A model generated the notes under the pieces. It was given only the letters and a program-made list of their open reading frames with translations. It had not been told where the DNA came from and searched no databases. The translations under genes and the position numbers were made by a program. Positions 1 to 4,799 of a DNA stretch of 5,299 bases are shown piece after piece. This DNA comes from Propionibacteriaceae bacterium (GTDB taxonomy: Bacteria; Actinomycetota; Actinomycetes; Propionibacteriales; Propionibacteriaceae). The stretch covers positions 1 to 5,299 of the forward strand of contig WQYJ01000153.1 of assembly GCA_009781325.1 (NCBI GenBank), read 5' to 3'. The first letter of the stretch is position 1, and every line of letters starts with the position of its first letter.

Positions 1-149
1 GCGGGTGGACTTATTGACTAGGGGTACGGCCTTTGCCCAAGTCCATACGTTAGCTGCCGGGGGTCCTGCCTGCGGCAGGATGACCGCGGGTGGACCTATT
101 GACTAGGGGTACGGCCTTTGCCTCAGTCCCTACGTTGGCTGCAGGGGGT
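1..149. repeat. Direct repeat pair, 85-bp period
   Basis: Two 64-bp units, at 1-64 and 86-149, match at 58 of 64 positions. They differ at unit positions 11, 38, 39, 45, 52 and 58. Each begins GCGGGTGGAC and ends GGGGGT. The 21-bp spacer (65-85) is mostly a hairpin. The first unit begins exactly at the window edge, so the array may extend further left. No open frame runs convincingly through both units, so this looks like a non-coding tandem repeat on the far side of the origin. Its function is unknown. It could be a decayed duplication or part of a dispersed repeat family. Confidence 0.85.
64..80. repeat. Hairpin between the two direct repeats
   Basis: TCCTGCC (64-70) and GGCAGGA (74-80) form a perfect 7-bp stem around the 3-nt loop TGC. 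It lies almost wholly in the spacer between the two 64-bp units. No T-run follows on either strand, so a classical intrinsic terminator is unlikely. Confidence 0.6.
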
Positions 150-187
150 GGGCATGCTGGGGGCTAGCCCTTTGGCTGTTCTACTGC

Positions 188-256
188 GGTGGGTTTTGTC
201 GCCATCTTCTGCCCTGTGGTGGGTTTTGTCGTTTTACAGCGACAAAACCCACCACA
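188..256. repeat. REP-like palindromic element, three GGTGGGTTTTGTCG copies
   Basis: GGTGGGTTTTGTCG occurs at 188-201 and again at 218-231, 30 bp apart in the same direction, and a third time inverted at 240-253. The second and third copies form a perfect 17-bp stem (215-231 with 240-256) around an 8-nt loop (232-239). No T-run follows the stem on either strand, so it is not a typical intrinsic terminator. The layout of one single copy beside a head-to-head pair resembles REP/BIME-type intergenic repeats, which are usually present in many copies per genome. That family assignment is an inference; copy number cannot be seen here. Confidence 0.75.
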
Positions 257-282
257 AGAATTCGGGTGGGTGATTTGCTGAA

Positions 283-312
283 GCCTCCCCCCCCTTTTGG
301 TAGGGGGGAGGC
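283..312. terminator. G/C-rich hairpin, possible terminator lacking a U-tract
   Basis: GCCTCCCCCC (283-292) pairs perfectly with GGGGGGAGGC (303-312). CC (293-294) can also pair with GG (299-300) around TTTT, leaving TA bulged. The stem is very stable but neither strand has a T-run after it. Actinobacteria do use such U-poor hairpins as terminators, so it may end a transcript entering from the left, or one leaving the origin. No gene adjacent to it is visible, so the role is uncertain. Confidence 0.4.
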
Positions 313-845
313 CCCTGCGTTATCCCAACTACTCCGCCGGAGTTGGTCGCAGTGTGCCGGCGGTGATGGGGGGAAATCCACCGGCAATCAGAAAGGCTTT
401 TGCGATGACAGGTGCTTCTGATCTCGCGACACCAGTTCCAGTACGCATGAATGTTTGTTCTACCGGCACCTGGGCTGACGAAGATGAGATGCTTTCCTGT
501 GTTACAGGCACGAGGTATCCCCTCGACAGCGCATGTGCAGTGAATTTGGGAAAAGAGAAGGCTAACTGCTGCGCCCGCGACGACCTACTAACTAAGGCAA
601 TACGACTAAATGACATTTCCATCACCTCAGCATTTCTACTAGGTGAGCCTCATGTGGGGGCACACACGATATTGCAGTTGTGGGCCTGACTCTACTCCTA
701 TAAACATCAAGAAGATATCCCTAAGACAGCTAAATAATCAATTCTTGTTTCCCCTTGAAGATACGTTGTTTTGTGTTTTGGAAACTATGGTTTGTTCCAG
801 ATCGATGGCAAAAAGGGTGTGCACTATCCCAAGAATTCACACCAG
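313..845. other. Long intergenic stretch, no convincing gene
   Basis: Open frames exist here on both strands (about 297-689 plus, 329-625 minus). Their translations match no family I recognise, they overlap each other antiparallel, they have no good ribosome-binding site, and their codon use differs from that of the neighbouring real genes. Small inverted repeats are present: ACTCC/GGAGT at 331-343 and TGCCGG/CCGGCA at 355-386. From about 690 the sequence becomes AT-rich toward the origin. In actinobacteria dnaN normally follows on this side of oriC, but no part of dnaN is visible. The stretch may be extended origin-flanking DNA or a decayed gene. Confidence 0.5.
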
Positions 846-895
846 GTTACTTTGAATCTTTCATATGTATAGATCTTAGTAGTATTCATCACGGG
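846..895. promoter_or_regulatory. Candidate duplex-unwinding element with DnaA-trio-like triplets
   Basis: This AT-rich stretch lies directly left of two abutting, same-orientation DnaA boxes (896-904 and 905-913). Next to the boxes is a short G/C-rich step, ACGGG (891-895). Beyond it the plus strand reads TAG TAG TAT at 877-885, with another TAG at 870-872. Published basal unwinding systems have tandem boxes, then a GC-rich cluster, then repeated 3'-GAT-5' triplets on the strand reading 3'-AATAGGTGT-5' at the boxes; that is the geometry here. Only two or three triplets are good, and TCATCA separates them from the GC step, so the assignment is tentative. Confidence 0.4.
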
Positions 896-904
896 TGTGG
901 ATTC

Positions 905-913
905 TGTGGATAA
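905..913 (-). promoter_or_regulatory. Perfect DnaA box in oriC
   Basis: TGTGGATAA on the plus strand is an exact TTATCCACA on the minus strand. It abuts a second, weaker box at 896-904 and is the strong box nearest the AT-rich candidate unwinding region, so it is a likely anchor for DnaA filament growth. Confidence 0.85.
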
Positions 914-959
914 CTAGTGATATCGACTGAGAGAACCTGAATTACAACCGTGGTATTTC

Positions 960-968
960 TGTGGATAA
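960..968 (-). promoter_or_regulatory. Perfect DnaA box in oriC
   Basis: This is a second exact TTATCCACA on the minus strand, in the middle of the array. It is followed by weaker boxes in the same orientation at 972-980 and 981-989. Confidence 0.85.
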
Positions 969-1146
969 GTCTGTGGATTCTGTGGATGAAGTGTGAGTAT
1001 TTCTCAGGTTTCTGCCCCTGTGGATGATTGTACACAGGTCTATACACGGGATATCCCCAGTTATCCCCAGGGAGTAAGGACCTCAAAAATACGTGCTTGC
1101 ATATATGTGCAGAAGATACACAGCCTTTTGAGAAGAAGGGCGCGAG

Positions 1147-2508
1147 CTAAACTGCCTGCTGTTTCAGGCGCGATGTGATCTCAGAAATGGTGTTGAAGAT
1201 CGAGCGGTCTTTGATCATCATTTGGGAGATCTTGCGGTAGGCGTGCATGACAGTTGTGTGGTCTCGTCCGAAGAGAGCGCCGATCTTCGGTAAAGAAAGC
1301 TCTGTTTGGTCACGACAGAGATACATCGCCACCTGACGAGCCAGCGCGACATTGGCCGTACGATTGGAGCCCTTGAGATCGTCGACAGTCAAGTGGAAGT
1401 AGTGGGCGGTGTTCGTCATGATCATCGCAGCAGTGATCGGGCGGTCAACACCATCGGGGATCAGGTCTTTGAGAACAATCTCAGCTAGACCCAGGTTCAC
1501 GGTTTGACCATTCAGGGAAGCAAAAGCGGTCACGCGGATCAGAGCGCCTTCGAGTTCGCGGATGTTGGTTTGTATCTTGGAGGCAATGAACTCCAGAACA
1601 TCGGAGGGTACAGAGAGTCGTTCGGCGGCTGCTTTCTTGCGGAGAATGGCGATTCGTGTTTCCAAGTCAGCAGGTTGGATATCGGCGATCAGGCCCCATT
1701 CAAACCGGGAACGAAGTCGAAGCTCCAGAGCCTCCAGCATCTTGGGCGGCCGATCCGAGGTCATGACGATCTGCTTTTGTGCATTATGCAAGGTGTTAAA
1801 GGTGTGGAAGAACTCTTCCTGGGTCTGAATCTTCGACTCCAAAAATTGGATGTCATCAAGCAGAAGGATGTCCACCTCGCGGTACATTGCTCGGAAGTGA
1901 GCCGTACGGTTGTCTGAGATGGCGTTGATGAAGTCGTTTGTCATCTCTTCAGTGGAGACGTACTTGACTCGCAGCCGAGGATAGTAGTCGTGGATGTAAC
2001 GCCCGATCGCGTGGAGCAAGTGAGTCTTGCCCAAACCAGAGGCTCCATAGATCATTAGCGGGTTGTACGACTTACCCGGACTCTCGGCAACTGCCACTGC
2101 CGCGGCATGGGCGAAACGGTTGGAGGGTCCGATAACGAAGGTCTCGAATGTGTACTTGGGATTGAGACGCTCGAGTTGCTGTTCGCGCTGCCGCTGATCG
2201 ACGGGTGCCACCAGCGGATCGATGGTGGTGGATTCAACAACAGGAGCCATTGTTAATGTTTCATCAACATATGTTGCCAACCGAATCTCGGTATCGAGGT
2301 AGTCCGAAGCTACCTGTTCGATCTTGGTTCGAAGGCGGTTGTCAATGCGGCTTCTGGTGAATTCATTGGGTACGCGAACCTGCAAAGAGGACCCATCGAG
2401 GCCAGCGGGATGAGAGTTCGATAACAGCGCACGAGTGCCAGGTTCTATTGAGGCAAGAAGGTGGTCCCACAAGGGAAGAAGGAGGTCGGAGGAGTCGGTT
2501 GATGTCAC
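1147..2508 (-). CDS. dnaA: Chromosomal replication initiator protein DnaA
   Basis: This AAA+ ATPase binds DnaA boxes and melts oriC to load the replicative helicase. The 453-residue protein has all four domains. Domain I (about 8-80) is the oligomerisation and helicase-contact region, and domain II is a short linker (about 82-115). Domain III holds Walker A GASGLGKT (155-162), Walker B DILLLDD (213-219), sensor 1 around 249-252, the arginine-finger segment LRSRFEWG (265-272) and sensor 2 NIRELEGAL (315-323). Domain IV carries the box-recognition signature GRDHTTVMHAYRKI (414-427). The start is GTG at 2506-2508, preceded by AGAGGAG (2514-2520 on the complement) with 5-nt spacing. The stop is TAG at 1147-1149. 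The linker is much shorter than the long one known from Streptomyces DnaA. The gene is transcribed toward oriC and is probably autorepressed through the box cluster just upstream. Confidence 0.98.
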   Translation of the reverse strand: MTSTDSSDLLLPLWDHLLASIEPGTRALLSNSHPAGLDGSSLQVRVPNEFTRSRIDNRLRTKIEQVASDYLDTEIRLATYVDETLTMAPVVESTTIDPLVAPVDQRQREQQLERLNPKYTFETFVIGPSNRFAHAAAVAVAESPGKSYNPLMIYGASGLGKTHLLHAIGRYIHDYYPRLRVKYVSTEEMTNDFINAISDNRTAHFRAMYREVDILLLDDIQFLESKIQTQEEFFHTFNTLHNAQKQIVMTSDRPPKMLEALELRLRSRFEWGLIADIQPADLETRIAILRKKAAAERLSVPSDVLEFIASKIQTNIRELEGALIRVTAFASLNGQTVNLGLAEIVLKDLIPDGVDRPITAAMIMTNTAHYFHLTVDDLKGSNRTANVALARQVAMYLCRDQTELSLPKIGALFGRDHTTVMHAYRKISQMMIKDRSIFNTISEITSRLKQQAV

Positions 2509-2533
2509 CGTTACTCCTCTCTGCTTATTCTAG

Positions 2534-2568
2534 ACTGTCCACACAGTTATCCACAGGGTGTGGACAGT
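2534..2568. promoter_or_regulatory. DnaA-box cluster in an inverted repeat upstream of dnaA
   Basis: ACTGTCCACAC (2534-2544) and GTGTGGACAGT (2558-2568) form a perfect 11-bp inverted repeat around a 13-bp centre. Each arm holds CTGTCCACA (2535-2543 plus, 2559-2567 minus), one base from the Streptomyces-type box TTGTCCACA. The centre holds a perfect TTATCCACA (2547-2555). Box starts are 12 bp apart. The cluster ends 25 bp before the dnaA start codon, so DnaA binding here would likely repress dnaA. It may also act as a second part of the origin. Confidence 0.85.
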
Positions 2569-2616
2569 TGTTATAGGCTACGAGTGGACTGATCATGGGG
2601 CTGATAAAACTCTAGT

Positions 2617-2629
2617 GATTACCGTAATC
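2617..2629. promoter_or_regulatory. Operator-like 13-bp palindrome in the dnaA upstream region
   Basis: GATTAC (2617-2622) and GTAATC (2624-2629) are perfect inverted arms around a single central C. The site overlaps the candidate dnaA -10 hexamer (2621-2626), a position where a bound dimeric regulator would block transcription. No regulator can be named. Confidence 0.4.
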
Positions 2630-2650
2630 CTTCAGGGGTGGAGATTTCAA
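2621..2650 (-). promoter_or_regulatory. Candidate dnaA promoter
   Basis: On the minus strand TTGAAA (2650-2645; 5 of 6 to TTGACA) is followed after 18 nt by TACGGT (2626-2621; 3 of 6 to TATAAT, with the T, A and last T kept). Transcription would begin near 2613, giving a leader of about 105 nt that includes the DnaA-box cluster. An alternative is TATAAC (2575-2570), but it lacks a convincing -35. Weakly supported. Confidence 0.3.
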
Positions 2651-2670
2651 GCCAGCAGGGTTGGAATCTC
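2641..2670. repeat. Imperfect inverted repeat between the divergent promoters
   Basis: Bases 2641-2653 pair with 2658-2670: 11 Watson-Crick pairs, one G-T wobble (2647/2664) and one G-G mismatch (2651/2660), around loop AGCA (2654-2657). The outer arms are GAGATT and AATCTC. No T-run follows. The candidate dnaA -35 lies in its left arm, so it may be a regulator site rather than a terminator. Confidence 0.4.
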
Positions 2671-2768
2671 ATCATTGATCGGCGTGTCCTGTAGACAAAA
2701 TCCTGTAGTAGTATTCCACCAGCGTTCACTGGATACCAGATTTACCCTGATTTTTTCGCAGTAAAACT

Positions 2769-2796
2769 TGCCTTCAGGAATATTGTCACGTATCGT
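2769..2796 (+). promoter_or_regulatory. Candidate promoter of the rpmH operon
   Basis: TTGCCT (2769-2774) and TATCGT (2791-2796) are spaced by 16 nt, each 4 of 6 to the consensus. Transcription would start near 2803, leaving a leader of about 75 nt with a hairpin. TAAAAC (2762-2767) is another possible -10 but has no matching -35. A promoter must lie in 2569-2876; its exact location is uncertain. Confidence 0.25.
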
Positions 2797-2825
2797 TAGT
2801 TAGTCGCTTTCGTGGCGGCGATTCC

Positions 2826-2844
2826 CCTGTTGTGACTCAACAGG
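2826..2844 (+). promoter_or_regulatory. Leader hairpin upstream of rpmH
   Basis: CCTGTTG (2826-2832) and CAACAGG (2838-2844) form a perfect 7-bp stem with loop TGACT. It ends 32 nt before the rpmH start codon and 21 nt before its Shine-Dalgarno. No T-run follows, so it is not an attenuator of the ordinary kind. It could stabilise the transcript or be a binding site for a ribosomal protein; both are inference. Confidence 0.4.
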
Positions 2845-2876
2845 ATAGATATCGGAAATGAATGTGGGAGCTTCTT

Positions 2877-3014
2877 GTGAGCAAGCGTACCTATCAGCCG
2901 AGCAATCGGCGTCGTAATCGGGTGCATGGGTTTCGTACTCGTATGCGGACCCGTGCTGGCCGCGCCATCTTGTCCGCTCGTCGGGCAAAAGGGCGCTCTG
3001 AGCTGACAGTTTAA
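2877..3014 (+). CDS. rpmH: 50S ribosomal protein L34
   Basis: L34 is a very basic, 45-residue protein of the large ribosomal subunit. The sequence begins MSKRTYQPSNRRR, followed by the conserved HGFRTRMRTRAGRAIL (17-32) and a basic RRAKGR tail, so nearly the whole protein is the family signature. The start is GTG at 2877, with GGGAG at 2866-2870 and 6-nt spacing. The nearby ATG at 2858 is in another frame. The stop TAA (3012-3014) lies 3 bp before rnpA. Its divergent position from dnaA is one of the most conserved gene arrangements around bacterial origins. It is the first gene of the operon. Confidence 0.98.
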   Translation: MSKRTYQPSNRRRNRVHGFRTRMRTRAGRAILSARRAKGRSELTV

Positions 3015-3017
3015 GAC

Positions 3018-3344
3018 ATGTTGCCGCAGCACCTACGGCTGCGCAAGAGTGCGGATTTTGTGTCGGTTATTAAGAGGGGCCGAAAGGTCTCTCGACCGAC
3101 ATTGATTTTGTATGCCCGCACATCGGACCAACCGCGACTGGGAGTTGTTGTTGGTAAGGGTGTTGGCGGAGCAGTCCAAAGAAACCAAGTCAAGCGTTAT
3201 TTGCGCCACCAAGGGTTCGGTCTGATGGGCAAATACCAGCCCATGGATATTGTCGTACGGGCGCTGCCTGGCAGTTTGCAGGGGCGTTTGTGTGAGGATC
3301 TTGTATCGGCTTGGGATCAAGCGGACAAGCAGGTGTCTTCATGA
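3018..3344 (+). CDS. rnpA: Ribonuclease P protein component
   Basis: This protein binds the RNase P RNA and helps it recognise and cleave the 5' leader of precursor tRNAs. It has 108 residues, at the short end of normal. Family features are the N-terminal LRKSADFVSVIKRGRK (8-23), the central LGVVVGKGVGGAV (41-53) and the following RNQVKRYLRH (55-64), which is the RNR-motif region. The third motif position is Gln57 instead of the usual Arg. DIVVRALPGS (77-86) matches the typical C-terminal strand. The start ATG lies 3 bp after rpmH and has no strong Shine-Dalgarno, so coupling to rpmH translation is likely. The stop TGA overlaps the yidD start as ATGA (3341-3344). Confidence 0.96.
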   Translation: MLPQHLRLRKSADFVSVIKRGRKVSRPTLILYARTSDQPRLGVVVGKGVGGAVQRNQVKRYLRHQGFGLMGKYQPMDIVVRALPGSLQGRLCEDLVSAWDQADKQVSS

Positions 3345-3631
3345 AGTGGATACTGGTGGGTTTCATTCAACTATGGCGAAGGGTGATCTCTCCGTCGTAT
3401 GGAAACACATGCAAGTATTTCCCCACATGCTCCAGCTATGGACTCGAAGCGGTTCATACACACGGAGCAATCAAGGGCGGGAGTCTGATGATCTGGCGCA
3501 TCCTGCGATGCAACCCATGGTCATCGGGGGGTTATGATCCGGTTCCAGATACGCGGGCAGCGTACCTCTGGGAACTCGAACAAGCAGGATTATGGAGCCC
3601 TGAGCCCAGCCTAGAAGGAGTAAACCCATGA
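3341..3631 (+). CDS. yidD: Membrane protein insertion efficiency factor YidD
   Basis: YidD is a small membrane-associated protein that helps YidC insert inner-membrane proteins; its mechanism is not settled. The 96-residue sequence carries the family signature: ISPSYGNTCKYFPTCSSY (16-33), EAVHTHGAIKGG (36-47) and RCNPWSSGGYDPVP (56-69), with the conserved cysteines 24, 30 and 57. The N-terminal segment (about 1-15) is a likely amphipathic membrane-binding helix. I chose ATG 3341, which forms an ATGA overlap with the rnpA stop and has AGG 7 nt upstream. An in-frame TTG at 3311 would add 10 atypical residues. Its stop overlaps the yidC start by the same ATGA arrangement (3628-3631). Confidence 0.96.
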   Translation: MKWILVGFIQLWRRVISPSYGNTCKYFPTCSSYGLEAVHTHGAIKGGSLMIWRILRCNPWSSGGYDPVPDTRAAYLWELEQAGLWSPEPSLEGVNP

Positions 3632-4752
3632 CGATGATGATGGTTCTGCTATCCGGCTTTGGAGATTTCTTCAATGCCATCATGAACCCGCTGTATTGGG
3701 CGATGTCCTTCGTCTTGATGTACACATATAAGGGTTGGTGCCTGCTTATTGCACCCGATCTTGGTGTGACGTGGGCGCTGGCAATCATGACGCTGACCAT
3801 CATTGTTCGAACCCTGCTGATTCCGCTGTTCGTTAAGCAGATCAATTCTGCGCGCAACATGCAGATCATTCAGCCGAAGATGAAGGAGCTCCAGGAGAAG
3901 TACGGTGCTGATCGTCAGAGGTTAGGAATAGAACAGCAGAAGCTGATGAAGGAAGAAGGGGTTAACCCCATGGCTTCCTGCTTCCCGCTGCTGCTGCAGA
4001 TGCCGGTCTTCATCGCGTTGTATCAAGTGCTCTACGGTGTTGCCAACAACATTCCTCGCGGCAGCTTCTTCGTCAACAATCCCGACATTGTTGCTTCGCT
4101 GAATCAGGCCACACTGTTCGGAGCCGAACTCTCAGGGAGATTCTGGCTTCAGGACTGGAGCCTGTTCGGCCCCACTCAGATCATGGCAGTCATCATGATC
4201 CTCGCGATGACTGGCTTGTTCTTCGTCACCCAGAAACAACTCATGGGTAAGAACATGCCGCCCGAGGCGATGCAAGGCCCTATGGCGCAACAACAGAAAA
4301 TGATGCTTTACATGTTCCCGGTCATGTATCTCTTCATTGGCTGTTGGATTCCGCTGGGTGTCTTGGTCTACTGGGTGACCAACAACATCTGGACCCTTGT
4401 TCAGCAATACCTTCTCATCAGGAACAACCCGACTCCTGGAACGCCTGCTTATATTGAGTGGGAAGAGAGAATGATCAAGCAGGGTAGAGACCCCAAGAAG
4501 ATCGCCGAAGAGCGCCGCGCCAAGCGTTCCAAGGCCCCCCGGGAACAAGCGCCATCTCGTCCTGTTGCTGCGATCGATAATACGAAGGTAGCTGACGAGA
4601 CCAAAGACGTTAACGAGAGTACTGATAAAGAAACTCCGACCAACGATAAGACTCCGAACAATGGAGTAACACGCCAACAAATTCAGAGGCAGCAACCAGC
4701 ACGCGATTCGCGGGCAAAGAGGAAGACGCCGAAGAAGAAGCAATCTGAGTAA
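3628..4752 (+). CDS. yidC: Membrane protein insertase YidC (Oxa1 family)
   Basis: YidC inserts and folds membrane proteins, alone or with SecYEG. The 374-residue protein has the five-helix Oxa1 core: helices at about 15-40, 46-69, 115-140, 180-202 and 225-262. A charged cytoplasmic hairpin (about 72-112) separates the second and third, and the conserved groove arginine is Arg61 in TIIVRTLLIPL. EEGVNPMASCFPLLLQMPVF (109-128) is a strong family signature. As in other Gram-positives, the large periplasmic domain of proteobacterial YidC is absent. The C-terminal tail (about 270-374) is hydrophilic, rich in Asn, Thr, Asp and Lys, and ends in KRKTPKKKQSE, a basic stretch that may contact ribosomes. 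The start ATG has AAGGAG (3615-3620) 7 nt upstream and overlaps the yidD stop. Confidence 0.97.
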   Translation: MTMMMVLLSGFGDFFNAIMNPLYWAMSFVLMYTYKGWCLLIAPDLGVTWALAIMTLTIIVRTLLIPLFVKQINSARNMQIIQPKMKELQEKYGADRQRLGIEQQKLMKEEGVNPMASCFPLLLQMPVFIALYQVLYGVANNIPRGSFFVNNPDIVASLNQATLFGAELSGRFWLQDWSLFGPTQIMAVIMILAMTGLFFVTQKQLMGKNMPPEAMQGPMAQQQKMMLYMFPVMYLFIGCWIPLGVLVYWVTNNIWTLVQQYLLIRNNPTPGTPAYIEWEERMIKQGRDPKKIAEERRAKRSKAPREQAPSRPVAAIDNTKVADETKDVNESTDKETPTNDKTPNNGVTRQQIQRQQPARDSRAKRKTPKKKQSE

Positions 4753-4769
4753 TTCAGAATGAAGTTTTA

Positions 4770-4783
4770 GACCCTCCGGGGTC
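4770..4783 (+). promoter_or_regulatory. Small hairpin with UCCG loop between yidC and khpB
   Basis: GACCC (4770-4774) and GGGTC (4779-4783) form a 5-bp stem closed by loop TCCG, a UNCG-type tetraloop sequence known to be unusually stable. It lies in the 47-bp yidC-khpB gap, just before the khpB Shine-Dalgarno. No T-run follows, so mRNA processing or stability is more likely than termination. Confidence 0.35.
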
Positions 4784-4799
4784 GATGAAGGGAAACACA

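Larger units (their letters stand above)
896..1069. other. oriC: Chromosomal replication origin (oriC), DnaA-box array
   Basis: About nine sequences match the DnaA box TTATCCACA at 7-9 of 9 positions. In minus orientation (TGTGGATAA type): 896-904 (7/9), 905-913 (9/9), 960-968 (9/9), 972-980 (7/9), 981-989 (8/9) and 1019-1027 (8/9). In plus orientation: 1028-1036 (TTGTACACA, 7/9), 1051-1059 (7/9) and 1061-1069 (TTATCCCCA, 8/9). The orientation therefore switches near 1028. Several boxes abut at 9-bp spacing, which suits cooperative DnaA loading. An inverted repeat, AACCTGA (934-940) with TCAGGTT (1004-1010), lies inside the array. Position beyond the 3' end of dnaA is the usual actinobacterial oriC location. 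The function is well supported; the exact borders are not. Confidence 0.92.

Noticed and set aside
215..256. The 17-bp palindrome as an intrinsic terminator
   Set aside because: No T-run follows on either strand, and the additional direct copy at 188-201 fits a repeat element better.
320..328. TTATCCCAA as an extra DnaA box far left of the array
   Set aside because: It matches only 7 of 9, stands alone over 550 bp from the cluster, and is expected by chance at this stringency.
329..625. A 98-codon open frame on the minus strand
   Set aside because: It shadows the frame on the other strand, has no recognisable motif, and its amino acid make-up looks random.
297..689. A 130-codon open frame on the plus strand with a TTG start
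   Set aside because: The start lies inside the G-rich hairpin, there is no ribosome-binding site, the translation resembles no known protein, and an overlapping antisense frame is equally open. A decayed gene cannot be excluded.
1082..1132. CTCAAAA and TTTTGAG inverted repeat downstream of dnaA as a dnaA terminator
   Set aside because: The arms are only 7 bp, mostly A-T, and 37 bp apart, with no T-run after them in the dnaA direction. It may be chance in AT-rich flanking DNA.
2675..2697. TTGATC with TAGACA as a promoter for rpmH
   Set aside because: The spacing of 11 nt is too short for a sigma-70 type promoter.
4785..4799. Upstream ATG of khpB, adding five residues (MKGNT)
   Set aside because: It has no ribosome-binding site, and the bases it would encode contain the AAGGGA site for the ATG at 4800.
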